DNA from: Cercis canadensis
Lineage: Eukaryota; Streptophyta; Magnoliopsida; Fabales; Fabaceae
NCBI GenBank assembly: GCA_003255065.1
Contig: QAOA01003028.1
Location: forward strand, 525,056-589,055
Direction of reading: 5' to 3'
Length of the DNA stretch: 64,000 nucleotides
Positions 10,633-24,200 of the stretch are shown piece after piece. Numbering within the stretch: the stretch's first letter is position 1; each line of letters opens with the position of its first letter. The position numbers and the translations under genes were made by a program. The notes under the pieces are model-generated. The model ran no database searches and was not told the origin of the DNA. It saw nothing but the letters and a program-made list of their open reading frames with translations.

Positions 10633-13600
10633 CTACTGAAGAGTAATCTCAAAGATGATTCCTTCAAGATTTCCAACGACACGCCGAGTCCCAATCACTT
10701 CTTTCATCTGCATCCCGTGTCTAGAAGCTTCTTTAACAATTAGTGAGTCCATGCTGCAAGGTGAAGAGTTTTTATATTATGGGAAAAAAGTGCTTGAAAG
10801 TTTGACAGAAATCATACAGTCAGTTCATTCCTAAGACTATTCAATAGTGATAGACCTTAGACACATCAAATATAAAGAGGCAAATTTGAATCTACAAGAT
10901 GCGATTTTGTGATTTAAAAAAAGAAAAGGTTAAAAAACAATATTCAAGCAATGATATACAAAAATTGTGAAGAAGTAACAAGCAAAATTACTTACGACTT
11001 AGCGCGTGATACATAGGCTAGTATGAATTTGCACTTCTTGTCCTCTCCAACCAGCAGGAGCTGTTTCACAGTGTCAAAAAGCATAGGGATGCTTGATTGC
11101 TGAAAGCTTATGCATTGTCAAGGTTTCTCTAATTTTTCTTCACTGAAAAGGAAAAACTATAGCTCAAAATATTGATGATGCGCAGACATGTTTGTTCCTA
11201 AAATATCAATCATTTTACAACAACTGTGTTGGCCACCATTTGGCCCTCTAATTCATTAGGTCATTGCCAAGGAGGTAAATCAAAAGCTATGATCATATTG
11301 TGGTATGTGATACAATTTTGATGTCCAACAGCATCTCATCTTTTGAAATTAGTAGTTCACATGAGTGACTACATTATAAAAAGCCTTGAAAAACCAGCAG
11401 CGCAACAAAGAAAACAGAAGCAGGGTTATTAATGAATATAATATCCAAGGACTTGTGTTACTACAGTTCTGGAGACTAAAATTTTATCTTCCTGAATATC
11501 CGTTGATCTAAGTCCAAACAAGAAAAAGAATAGCTCATTAAGATGTTTGACTGAGAAAGAGACAAGTTTTTAATCTCACGACGGGCATATGAAACAATGA
11601 TTTATCTGATTTTTGAAAAGCAACTATGAAGGAGGTTGGCTCAATGACTCAGGCAGGGCACATGAATAACTGTCTAGATCAACATCTATTCATATACCTT
11701 TATCCACTGCTCGAAATTTTTCTTGCATTTTAGCATAGTGCTTAAGCATGAATAATGTGGGATAAAATACATGAAGGATATATATGTCAGCTCCAAGAAT
11801 CAAGTCAAATCCTCCTGAATATTTCTGTAAAATTTGATTGATCTGATCAGAGTTCCCCCATTCTAGTTTCTCAGCTGCTAATCCTGCATATGTAACTGTA
11901 AATGTAAAATTCAGTGAATCCAAGCATGTATCTTCTTTAAGAAGTTTTTGCTCTCACCATGAGAAGTCGTACTAGTATCATCAGAAGATGAATGCAGGTC
12001 TATATTTTTCTTCAAGATCTGAACATAGATAGTGTAATTAGTCTGTATAGAAAAAAACTAGGATATCCTACTATATGTCCTAGGAACAGGATTCATGAGC
12101 TTGCCTTGAGAACTTCTTCATTATAGTCTGTTAACACAACTTTGCGGCAGAATCTGCGGCAAAGTATTCCAGTAATGCCTATAATATAAAGGTCGAAACC
12201 ACTTTATAGCACCAAGGTCTAACATTAAACACAATACCATATGAAAACATTTAAGTGATAGGAAGTCAAGAAATATACAAGGTAATAGGTATCAGATAAT
12301 ATTATGAAAGACCATAAATTAGAAAGCAAGGTAATTTATCTCCTCAAACAAAGTAAAAAAGCAGCAATCAGAGATCATGCAAGAAAATTCACCTTCGATG
12401 CCCTAAAGTTGGGAACAATTTAAGGATGAATGATTTCTCTACTTACAAACATCAAGAATGTACTAGCCTTATGCATTATATGTGTTATTAAAGTATTTTG
12501 CATTGAGCAAATCTTGTTATAGTGACTGTAATTGCCACATTTGCTCTCAAATGTGAGAAAGTGTATCAATATAACATTACTGATGATGGAAATGTATAAC
12601 AAAGTTAAATAAATAAAAGTAATATTATTACACACATTCCTCAAACTGATTCTCCATCAAAATCTTGCAGGCACATTGGACATCTCCTAATATCTAACTG
12701 TAATATACACGATCTAATCTATACTTTAGATTAAGAATACTGCAGTGAATAATCACAACTTTCATCTTCTCCATAGATAAGATATGTCTTAAGACAAAGA
12801 AGAAATATTTTCTTTTCTAAAAGTAAAATACATACCAACGCCAGAACCTAATTCAATGACAGAGCAACCCTGGAGCATCTCATTACTTTTTGAAAGATAA
12901 TCATTCAGAAGGATGGCTCCAGGCCACACCAGCTGCCCTGTCAAATCAAAATCAGCTGATTCAAAAGATAATTAGTATGATGATGCAAACTAAGTAAAGA
13001 TAGAGAAAACAAGAAAAACACCAAATAAGGAACTTATAAAAGAGTATACATTCAAGCTTAAACCAAACGGAGTATACACACAACTTTAAACACAAGGCAG
13101 AACCAAATTAAGCATTAGCATGTTATATTTTACTTCAACGTTCGTATAGTTCCTTTCATTCAAATTTCCCCCCTTAATCTTTTCCTTGAGAATTGAATTC
13201 CATACAGCCCGACCCCTGAAAAAATGACAATGAGAAAGGTCATTTGGCTATATCAATTCCTACATCCTAATTAAGCCAGAAAATTTGAGAACAAGGGCAG
13301 GTATACTTGGACTATGCAAATCCCTGTCTAGTATGTTCCCACTTCTGGAGAACTTCTCAAGTGGATGGCAAGCATGTCCAACTGTCCATGTGTAATGTCT
13401 TCCAAGGGAATATTACGTGGTGTGGTGAACTAGTGTTCCTTCAAAAACATGCCCCCTCAAGTGGATAATAACTTAGGAGAAGAATATTGCGTCAAAATAT
13501 TTGATTAAGCTGACAATTTCAAACTTGCCAACAGGTCAAATAGCCATATCATCAAGTCAAAGCTTATTAAAACTCTTTGCTACAAAAACAGTACTGTAAA

Positions 13601-14431
13601 TGGTTAGCAGTACCACTTACTAATTCGAAAAGAGGATTAATTAAAGCCAGCCACTGTAATCAGTAATTGTGAAACATCAAGCTTATTGTCTTCACCAAAA
13701 CATCCCATTCAAGTCAAATAAATTTCCATTAGAAAAAATGGACACTAGGTCATTTACATTTTTTATACTTTTAATCATTCTTTGTTTACTTCCCCTGGTT
13801 TTACATGGTTATTTCAAATGGAAAATACACAGTTCCACCTCAATTCAAATCCAGAAACATATTTGCACATCCAGATGCCATTTTCTTTCCCCCTTTTTCT
13901 GATCCAGGGACAAGAAGGGGAATAGGGGAACCACTGCATATTTGACTTGTTAGGCTATTGAACTGCATAGTCAAATTGACCTCTGTAACGTAAACATACT
14001 GATTTATCTAAAATGTTTGAAGATGAAGCAGTATAAAATTAAAAAAAAGATATAATTTTTTTAATCAAAACTATATCTTTCTGGAAAGATTTAAGTATAA
14101 TTCTTGATCAAAGTTGGTAAAACTAAAAATATCCAAAGTGCCTAAAAACTCACTAGAAGCAGACTGGAGACAGAAGAGCTGGATAACTTGAGACCCAAAT
14201 GTAAACGTCGTCAGCTGGTAACTTCAAATTCCAATACAAGCTCATATTAAAAAAATAAAAANAAAAAAAAAAATCCAAGAGAGCTCCATTATATACAACT
14301 TTGATAGTCATAGAGAGAAAGAGGGGGGGTGGGAATTACTTGTCATTGATGAAGAATGATTCGTCTAAGCAAACGATTTCTTCTTCTTCTTCTTCTTCTT
14401 CATGTTGTTTTTGGTTTCCTCTTTCCTCCAT
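10633..14431 (-). CDS. SAM-dependent methyltransferase (METTL21/Methyltransf_16-like)
   Basis: Eight exons join in frame to 250 aa: 14340-14431, 14154-14221, 12836-12955, 12105-12178, 11958-12018, 11771-11883, 10996-11099, 10633-10753. The product begins with a run of eight Glu (11-18). It then has QLVWPGAILLNDYL, the SAM-binding motif I VIELGSGVGITG (86-97), the acidic loop VVLTDYN (D111) and FDLILGADIYILHQSSIP (164-181). This layout is that of seven-beta-strand methyltransferases of the lysine methyltransferase group; the substrate cannot be told from sequence. The fourth exon uses a GC donor (AAG|GCAAGC). Exon 1 was chosen because its ATG opens the Glu run, has a good GTAATT donor and keeps frame into exon 2; the intron between holds a poly-A tract with an N at 14262. 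The exon 6 donor (CAT|GTATTT) is the least certain splice site. Confidence 0.85.
14249..14273. repeat. Poly-A tract with single N (14262)
   Basis: A homopolymer inside intron 1 of the methyltransferase gene. It is not in an exon, so it should not affect the protein. Confidence 0.7.
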
Positions 14432-15462
14432 TATGCAACGTGCAGGGTTTTGGGGTTCTGTGGTTTAATGGCAAATTTGGACTGAGGCAATGGAAGAGGG
14501 AAAGGCAAACGAGTCGCTTTGACGTTACCATGATGTTGGGCTTGGGTCTTTCTTCCTGAAATATATCACTCTTTTGGGCTTTGATTCATTGAGTTTTTTT
14601 CTTGTTTTTGAGGGGTGGATTGGATTGGATTCCAAATGAAAATTCAGATAATTCCCCCACATAATTTCTAGTTTCCATAGCATAAAAAAATTATCCGGAA
14701 AATTTATTGTCATCAAGTCAAAGAATTATGTCGTAACTTGTATTTTTTTTTTTTCTTTTGTGAGGGGAATATCGTAACTTGTATTAATCTTACTTTTAAG
14801 TAAGGATTTGGAACCAAATTCATATTCTATATTTAGAAGAAAAATATAGATCCCTTTATATATAAATCTTATTAAGTATAAAGTTACTTTTTTTTTAAAA
14901 AAAATTATTTATTTATTTATTTAATATTTTTGACTACAACTCTGAATTACTTTCTCAAAAAAAGTTAAAGTAGTTGCAGCTTAGAATTGAAAGTCTCTGA
15001 TTTTATAGTGGATGCTTATGCTACTAAGAACTACACAATTTTAGTGTTCCACTTGTGTGCTTTTTAAAATTATTTTGCACTATTGAAAGTTTACTTTTGA
15101 GACATAAACCTTTATCTTTGATAGATATTGAACATCTCTCAAAAATAACATCTAGCTAAGACTATATTTGTCTAGTTTTTTTTTTCTTTGTCATAGATTT
15201 TTTAATTGAGAACATGAGAGCATGGAAGTTTAAACTTGAAACCTCAATCTTTTTAAAAGGTTCATCAATATAATTGTATGTGCTTATGTATGTATCTAAT
15301 TGGTCGAATAAATATAATATACTATGATAAAATAGAGCAATGATTAATATATATTGTATGATTTAGGATATTGATCACTCTCTAAAATTCTTTGTACTCA
15401 CTCTTTTCTTTTACTTAATATTGGTAAATAATCTAATGATATAACACATTAGTTTCTTTTTA

Positions 15463-15583
15463 GGAGGTTTCTTAGATACTTTTTATATTTATGTAGTATG
15501 TCATACTACGTGAGATTAACTAATATGAGAATGACACGTGTACAAATTAACTATTTTTAAATTTATTTAAGAAAATAAAATAA
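15463..15583 (+). mobile_element. MITE-like dispersed repeat, copy 2 (truncated)
   Basis: Matches the first ~120 bp of the element at 30190-30401: start 'ggaggtttctta', interior 'cgtgtacaaattaa' and 'aaatttattt'. The match stops exactly at the N at 15584, so the missing half is probably lost in the assembly gap. Confidence 0.7.
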
Positions 15584-16336
15584 NCTTGCGAAACACATTA
15601 ATTTCTTTATTTGTTGGAGAATTATACAATTTAATAATAAAACAATATGAAAACAAAGATAGTTTAGTTTATTCTTTAAGCCTCACTTTATTATTTCATA
15701 TAAATTTATTTTTATCTATGTTTGATTTTTTCCTCACTTTATTATTAATTTATTATTATGGTTTGTCATGTTACTTAGAGATTTTGTTAGTTATGTCCCA
15801 AGGGATACCTCATGGGCGACCAAATATCACAAACAAGAGCATCATGGAGATTGGGACACAGTTACATTATATCTAATTAATATGAATTGTAATGTAGAAT
15901 TCGTGGTTATTTTATTTAAATTTAAATATAAAAGTTATATATTTAACAAATAATTAAATAATTTATATATAATAATCATGTACATAAAAATAAAAAATGA
16001 TCACATAAGAAACCTTTTTAAAAGTTAGTTGCCTTAAACACTTTAGTATATTTTTTTCTTCACATATTAAAACATAGGTGTCCTTTTCCAAAAAAAAAAA
16101 AAATCATTTACATAGTAGAGCTTTTGTTTTATTGTAGAGTAGGGCGTAGCACTAGTGTGCAGGCTTTGCTACTAGCTTATTTCATCTTATAATCCCATTT
16201 CTATGATTTTAATGAGATTTGAATTGAAGTGCTCCACAATAAAATACCTAAGAGTAATGCTAATTAGCTAAATAAAATTTGCTAAAATTTTGACAAAATT
16301 CAAACGTGGCGTTATATGAAACAAAATAGTAGAAAC

Positions 16337-16339
<3 letters not shown>

Positions 16340-16380
<41 letters not shown>
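16340..16380. repeat. (TA)n microsatellite
   Basis: An uninterrupted run of about 20 TA dinucleotides. Confidence 0.95.
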
Positions 16381-16382
<2 letters not shown>

Positions 16383-16984
16383 GATTATAAGTCCATTTCA
16401 GTGTGACAAATTTGCCAAAAAATAAGAAAAAACTAACACCATTAAGTATCCTTTTTAGGACACTATCGCTTTTAACTACGTGGGATTTTAGATTCATTCG
16501 TGAATAAGAGCTCAAGCCTTAACAAAATCATGGCAGACAAAAAATAAAATAAAAAAGCGCCATTAAAATCAGTGCTGCTCATAAATTCACAATTCCATAT
16601 ATGAACGTACGGAACCACCTAACAATAACAAAAACTGTCAAATAGTCATTACACCAATGACTCCATTAATGTCAGCCACCACACAATGATCCCCTGCTCT
16701 TCTATTTTTTTTTTTTTTTTCCATTTAACGCATAATTATCAATAATCTATGAAACAACAACCTAAGCCAATTACTCCAAAGTCAAAGCCATTTTTTCAAT
16801 ATGGGATTTTTAACATAGAGCAACATTCCTATGAACAATACACCAGAAGAAGCTGGTTCATCAAAAATCAATCACAAATTCCCAGAAGAAAAGGGAAGAA
16901 AAAAGAAAAATAGAAAAAAAAAAATCTATATATAGAGAGAGCTTGAAACAAAGAAGAAAAACCAAGCTCTGTATAAATATCCAC

Positions 16985-17233
16985 TTATCTGTTATGTAAT
17001 GGATTAGGACCAGTGTAGATTTTCCTTTTCTCATCACCAAGAACTTCATCACCAGTACCATCTTTACCTTGATAAGGGCTAAAAGCTTCCTTGACTTCTG
17101 CAGAACTAGATTTTGACATTGACCCACTTTTAAAGCTTTGAAATTTTGCAGACCCTTCAGCAGCAGAAGAGGTTTTGAACAAGAACAGAACCAAAAGTAG
17201 CAGAGAGAAACAAGCCAGACCCATAAGCCTCAT
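16985..17233 (-). CDS. CLE signalling peptide precursor (CLE16/17-like)
   Basis: A single-exon 82-aa prepropeptide. Residues 1-25 form a signal peptide: MRLMG, then a Leu/Phe-rich core, then TSSAA. A variable Ser/Lys-rich middle follows. The C-terminus is the CLE dodecapeptide R-K-I-Y-T-G-P-N-P-L-H-N (70-81) plus a final Arg. The conserved G6, P7, N8, P9, L10, H11 and N12 are all present; P7 is the usual hydroxylation and arabinosylation site. Position 4 is Tyr where most CLE peptides have Pro; CLE16/CLE17 have His here. The secreted peptide should act through LRR receptor kinases of the CLAVATA1/BAM group. An upstream in-frame ATG at 17356 would add 41 residues before the signal peptide; the ATG at 17233 is preferred because it opens directly on the signal sequence. 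Confidence 0.88.
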   Translation of the reverse strand: MRLMGLACFSLLLLVLFLFKTSSAAEGSAKFQSFKSGSMSKSSSAEVKEAFSPYQGKDGTGDEVLGDEKRKIYTGPNPLHNR

Positions 17234-17379
17234 GGTGAAGGCCCAGATTGTGCATGGAAAATCTTGTACTTGGCTCAAAACCCCATAAAGAAAAGAAAGA
17301 AGAAACAAGCTCCTTTTTGGATCTGATTTCAAAAGGGGGTCACCAATTTTAAACACACAAAAGAAAGGTGCTGTTTGGA

Positions 17380-20300
17380 AGGGGGAGAATACTAAGGATC
17401 TGATTTAGAAGCAGAACCCTTTTCTCTTTTGCTTCTTTTTCCTTCAATAGTGTGTTTTTTGGGCTAAGTTGTCTGTGGATGTTTTCTTTTTTTAATTAGA
17501 TGGGTGTAACCTTGAAGTGTGAGCTCTGAAAATGAGGAGAGTCAATGAGAGTTGTGAGTCAATATACATAGGGCTTGGTGCCTTGATGCAAAAAAAATTG
17601 GTGCTGAGTGTGTTTGGATGCAGATTTCAGAGCCCCTTTTTTACTTGGGAAACAACTATGGACCAGAGAGGAGATAGAGAGAGAAAGAGAGGCCTTTGCT
17701 GCTTCTTTCAGAGCTCAGGGTGATGCTGCTCTGTGTTCTCTTATGTCTTTGCATATATTTATTATTTACTGCATGAGAGAGAGAGAGAGAGAGAGCTCTT
17801 GATCTTGAATATCTTTGTGTTGTATATATCTCACGTCAGATGATCACATAAATCATTTCTCTAATTTATTTTGTTGTGTTCTCTAATTGCTTTTCTTTTT
17901 GGATATGTTATGTATTAGACACTGTTGACACTTTGTTACCAAAACAGGAAATGAAAAAGGATATCTCTGCTTTATTTTTTGTATCCTTCCCCAATTGAAT
18001 CTCTTTGTGTGTTAGCCCAATATCTTTTTGGTCTATATGGAGTGAGTGTATATGTATACAAGTTTTCAGTTGTGAATTACTATGGCAAACTATTTTACTC
18101 ATATCTTTTGCTTGTATAATTGTACTGTAATTACATCTTTGACATAAAAAAGCTCATTTAATTTAGAATTTTTTTTAATTTTAACTATAATTTTATATTT
18201 AAACATAAAATTTATAAACTTTAGCATCCTTCGATTACAGGTGGTCTAATTTTATAACTTAAAGAAAAATGGTAAATGTTAAGAGTTTTCTAAATGGCAC
18301 TATTCTTACTAAAATGCCAAATTAATTAGGTAGGTGCATAAGCGATTGTGATGTGCAAATTTGTAAGAGATTATTGTTGAGTTAAAATACAAGGTTGGTG
18401 AACTGCTACACAAGATTTTAGGTTCTAAAATAATTTTTGTGAAAGGGGCTAATCAAGCAATTCCAAAGTTAATGTTGGCTTTTACTCTTTCCTTGAATTG
18501 AACCATTATAATACATGAGTGGTCATATTTCATTAACCCTATTTTGTGTACGTGTGTGTATCACTATATTAGTCTAATATTATCAACTGTTTTTTTCCTA
18601 AGTGGCAAGATCATCGTACATTTGTCACAAAATATAAATATAGTAGTTTTTTTTTTGTCAGGATTCAAGCTTAATTAGAGAACAAAAAAATTAAACTTGG
18701 TCAAAGAGGTGGGGAGTTTGACAAATGGGCCATGAAAATATGGGCAATGAATATATGGAGGGATCTTTTTCTTACAAAGAATCATGTTGTCTCCATTCAC
18801 TTTATGTAAGGGAAAAAAGCCAAGCTATGCTTGTAGGGCATGGGAAATTTTAATTTATTTTTAGCCCCTTTTTGGAAGGGCCCTTGGTAGAATATATTGA
18901 AAAATCTACTTTCGTAGATTACTTCCTTTTTCTAGATTACCTTTTCTTTTTCTTTTGAATGTCATAGTATGATTTTTGTAACAATTATTTCCTTATTAAA
19001 ACTAAGAATATGAATGCCTAGAATCACTTAGTGGAAAAATGTGGGCTTTTTTAATTATATTAAAAAAAATTCTCTCCCTACCCTTCTTCCTTTTCTCTTA
19101 AAATACACACAAAAGATATTTATATAGCCAATAACCCATAGGTTTAATATGGCCTCTCTTGATTACAAAAATTATAGTATTTGATGTCAAGAATTTAATT
19201 TTTACCATATATATACACTCCTTCCCGTTTTCAATGTTATGCACCTCTTTAGTTCTTTATAACCAAAAAAAAAAAGAAGCATACATAATTTAACAATTTC
19301 AAGTGCTACATTTTTTGCTACATGTGATCCATGTAGAGCAGAATTATATCCCCTACCTCTTAGCAATAAGAATTTGATCTAGTATGTTAACAAATTATGG
19401 GCAAAAAAAAAATAAAAATAGTATGTTAACAAATTTGCTCAATGGCACAATATTGGGGTAGCACTATCTTTCTTAAAGAATGATGATGGTAGAATACACC
19501 TATGGTTTTTAAAAAGTAATAGTATCTTAAAAAAGACTTTAACATATATAAATTTATGATTTTCACAAAGTACCAAAATTAACATTCACAATATTTTTAA
19601 ACGGGGCTTAAAAAAGAGAACACGTCTTCTTTTGATATGTGAATTACTCATAAATCTAGAGAATAGTTTAAATTTTTTTAAATATATCTATTATAATTTT
19701 GAGTAACATTCCATCGTAAATTTATTAGCCACATAACATATTCAACTTAATTAATTAAATCTATGAACCTTTTAATCTTTTCTCCCCTCTGATACCAAAT
19801 TGCAAGGAGATTGCATCCTCCTCATATCATGAAGATCTTACAATAAAAAAACTACATATCCACAGCTCCTTAACAGTACTGATTAAATGCCATCATGAAC
19901 TTGTGTATGTTTCTTCAATGCTTGCCATGCATCTAATACAAATTGTCTGTATAAGACTCATAAAACTCAATTATGACATTATCAAAGAAAACCCTTTATC
20001 ATGATGAGAGATACCCACCACTCTCAAAGTTGAGGTTAAGAAAGAGAGCTAAGTGTTCATTTTCTGAGTGTGTTAAAATAGCTTTGAGCCTTTGACTGAC
20101 AATAAGCATATTGAAAAAGTTCAGACAATTCGTTGAGTACATAAGGGCTATGATTAAGGCAGGGAAATAAATTGGTGCACAAGCAAGAGCAAATAATTAA
20201 GGTCTCTTTCTTACTTTGCTCTTTGCTTTTGGAACCCTTTTTTACTGGTCAAAGCCATGGCTCCCTCTACCATCATTGGGATCTCAAATGCTTCCACAAA

Positions 20301-20700
20301 AGTATAACCCTATACTCAATAAATGACATGGTTTTTCTCTTGCCCCTGGCTCCAGAGTGTAAATTATCCCAATTTTAGGTGAATTTCTGAACTAATTAGG
20401 CATACATGGGACCCTTTGTTAGAAGCAATCCTCTTCTTGGTCCCATATGACTATAGCTGTGACAAAAAACTACACATATCAGCCAACAAACTTCCCTGAA
20501 GTCAAACACAGTTGTGGATTGAAGGTAGCTGAGGAGCAGCCCTGACAATTCTTCACTTTGAATGTATTGCACTTTAGCAAGTTAGCTGAACAATAACTTT
20601 CACGTTTCAACTTTGACAAATTGCTAAGTCCCTCCCTGTAATTTAGTGACGAGGGGCTCGAGTAGTTTACAAAAATTTAGATCACGGGCTCAAACTTTCA
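17380..20700. other. Intergenic region between the CLE and HMG-CoA lyase genes
   Basis: About 3.3 kb with no exon I can support. It includes the presumed promoter of the minus-strand CLE gene (17234 to about 18000) with a (GA)n tract near 17773-17797. The open frames near 17532-17802 and 20172-20378 show no family motifs. Confidence 0.5.
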
Positions 20701-20720
20701 TTCCATCATATTGCCAAAAA

Positions 20721-20740
20721 GGGGGGGGGGGGGGGGGGGG
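20721..20740. repeat. Poly-G tract (G20)
   Basis: An uninterrupted run of 20 G, with no N. It lies about 470 bp 3' of the HMG-CoA lyase stop codon. Confidence 0.9.
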
Positions 20741-21208
20741 AATTACTATGCATGGCAACAAAGGAACGAAAATTCTAACTGATGGTGTAGAGGTTAGTTG
20801 GTAGACAACAGTGGAATAACAAAGTTTCTTAATCTTAGGTATACCCTGAAAATGGCATGAATCTTTTTATTTCTGCTGTAACAAAAAGTGTAATACATAG
20901 AAGAAACCCGTGCTTGAATTTCCTTTGCACCTGCCCCAGTTATATCTTTTTCTTTCCTGGGTTAAACTACGGTCATGTATAACTAAATCTTGTAGACAAA
21001 GAATGTGAAAGGGTGAAAACAAGAAAGCTAACGATAAAAATGGCAAACTTCACTGAGATAAGAAGCCTGCACCTACGATTGGCAGATATTTTAATACATT
21101 ACTTCTTCTTTTCCAACTCATTCATGTGAGTGAGTCTTATTCCCACTGTATAAGTATGCAGAAAAGGAACACATATTTTGTTGCTTGAAGCATCTGAAAA
21201 TAAATATC

Positions 21209-24200
21209 TCATATCTTGGAGGCATCAGCTGTGACTCGGCTCAAGGCAATGGCAGTTTTTGAACCGGATGGGCGACCCAAGTGCTTGCTGATGAAGTCTC
21301 CAGCCTGCATGAGCTTTCCAAGATCAACGTTGGTTTTCACACCAAGCCCATTCATCATGTACACAACATCCTCAGTGGCGACATTTCCTGAAGCTCCCTT
21401 AGCATATGGACACCCACCGAGACCCGAAACAGAGGAATCCACTGTACTAATCCCCAACTGTTAAGATACAAATTAAGATTCATTGTTAGACTGGCAAAAG
21501 ATGAAATGTAGGCCAAGTTTAAGCTTGTTTACACAAATCCGAAGCCAAAGAAATAGCAACTCTTGCATTGCTAGCTTAAAAAAATTCCCAGCCTAAGCTC
21601 TTGTTTGATGGCTTACTTGAAGGGACACAAGAATATTTGGAAGAGATTGACCGTAAGTGTCATGGAAGTGGACAGCAAGTTTCTCTATTGGAACAACAGC
21701 CATTACAGCCAGAAGCATGGGAATGACAGTTCCTGAGCACAAAAGAATGAGCAAAGAACAAAATAAGTACAAGATCATATTCAAGGCACAAAATAACAAA
21801 TTTTCAAAATAGATAAACATATAGATGGATTACTAAGGGCATATCACTATGAACCTGTAGTTTATAATCATAACTAATTTTTCTAAGAACAGAACAGCTC
21901 CAAAACTTGTCCAAGAAACCATGAAATTATGCGGATAGAAGGTAGGTATGCTAATGCATCTCAGGTGATCAAGTTGATTAACAGAAGAGATAAAAAAAAA
22001 AAAATTAAAAGAAAAAGGAGGCATCTACAGAATTATTAATTGAAACACATCTTTTTGGGCTTCAAGAACAGTGGACATCTAAAATGATGAACATTTACAT
22101 ATTATGAAAGAAAGAATGTCTGTAATCAAACACAGACTCTAATAAAAATTTGAAACAATCGGGGGTTAAGTGAGAGATCTGAGGAAATATATGACGGAGC
22201 AGAGCAATAAGCAACAGAAATATGGGACACCATCAACCTAGCAGATTTGAAATCTTCATTATGACAGAAGGTATTCATTTCCAGACAAAATAGGAATGAT
22301 TTAAGATTCCTTCCTTATCAAGCGTCTTTCACAAAAAGAAACAATGGAAGCATAGAGCACTTGGTCGATCATGAGAATGAGAGTTCACCACAACTATGGA
22401 ATCAAGTATGGATGGCTCGATCAAAAACAAGATATCCAAATCATTACCTGGTGTGCCAACTCCAATTGTGTCACCAAGGGAGATTTCAAAGCAACCCATA
22501 TCATATAGTTCTTTAGCCACATATGCTACGTTTGAGGGAGCAATTGGTCCTTCCACTGGGCATCCAGCAACACATGATACATACCTATGAAAATTTAATA
22601 CAAAGAAATTAATTAAAATAAGCAAAATGCAAACACAACTTCTCTGTTCATGAAACATATGAGATTTTAAGCAATTTGAGATCAATAGGACAACTTGCCC
22701 TTTAAACAATTCCCTATCCCATTGTTCTGGATTAAAGTTTGTATGTGAATAACCTTTTTATTTTAAATGTGCCCCTCCTGAACATATTGCCATGAATAAA
22801 AATTGCATGCAAAGGAGTAAGCGACAGAGAATTCATTACATACTATTTTCTTTTCTTGTTAGGATCAGGGGGCTCAAATATGGTAACTATAAAGTAAACA
22901 TATTTAAAACTTGAGAAAAGATATATAGGACTCCAGCAAACTACTATAGACTAGGAAAAATTAGACAATGATTAATTCTTTTGTAAATTATACCAATAAA
23001 GCTTCTATACAGTTATTGCATACAACATGATTCCATCACTGGGTACAACAGCAAAATACATCATAAACCAGATACCCTGATAAGAAACTGGCTCAATGCA
23101 ATACTATTTGGAACACAATCTTCCAACATCATAAGAAACATCTAAATTAGTCAGGGCATGGGGACCTGAAAACTGGGAACTCCAATTCCCATATCTAAAA
23201 TATCATTTCAAGGCAGTGATTCTACCCCTTCTTCAGGATCCAAGGCTCTTCCAGGGTTAAAACTTCTATATTAGTTAGTTTCATCACTGGTGCTTTATTT
23301 CTTGCATACATTGTACCAAAGACATTTTTTTTTTATTTATGGGGAGAATGGAATATATAAATAAATTACAGTCACTGCATTCCCAGATGCACAAATAGCA
23401 GAAATACAGAAACAGATGTCCTAGAATATGAAATACACAAAATATAATAAATTCCAACATTTTAAGATAACCTATTCAGTAAAGCCAAGCAGACAAGCAA
23501 AATTTAGTGGGATTTTCTCTCTGACATAGATGTATATGCACATATACATCAGAGAGAAGAGATGTATAACGAAATCTTAAAATAATGTAAAAAGAAAATG
23601 AAGGCATACCCTCGAACAGGAATTGAGTGCTCTTTAGCAGCGCGAGTGACCGCTCGATAACGGATAAGACTCTCTTCAATACTGCAATTGATGTTTGATT
23701 TTGAAAATGATTCAGATGCTGATGCAAAAACAGCTATCTCTCTAGCGCCAGCTGCTATTGCAGCTTCAAAACCCTAGAAAATGTAGGAAGTCAGTGAACT
23801 AAATACAGAAATAAGCCTATTTATGTTTCTTTGTAGATATATAACAATGTACCTTTAAATTAGGAGTCAGAACTGGCAATCTGATGCCTTCCAATTTTTG
23901 AACTTCTTTCATCACATCCTTTGCATCAGCCAACTAAAACAGAAAGAAACAAGAATACAAAAAAACAGGTAAGCCTCAGTCAGTGATATAAGTTTGTATT
24001 AGATAGTCAATGTTATTTGACTTCTGCTTATGAATTGTTCGGCTGTGAAACCTAAACTAGTCGTCAAGGATGTTGCACTTGTACAAATTTCCTGCATTTT
24101 ACTGACAGGATTTCTAAAATATCATTGCACACTTATTCTCATATGCCTAATCCTCAATGGCACAGCAAGCATAATTTTATAACAGAGCAAGGTGATTGAA

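Larger units (their letters stand above)
14580..16800. other. AT-rich intergenic region with MITE fragment and TA microsatellite
   Basis: I see no gene. The region holds the truncated dispersed repeat at 15463-15583 and a (TA)n microsatellite at 16340-16380. The rest is low-complexity AT-rich sequence. Confidence 0.55.

Noticed and set aside
21216-21464. 82-codon plus-strand frame
   Set aside because: It is the antisense shadow of the last exon of HMG-CoA lyase, which has full family motifs on the minus strand.
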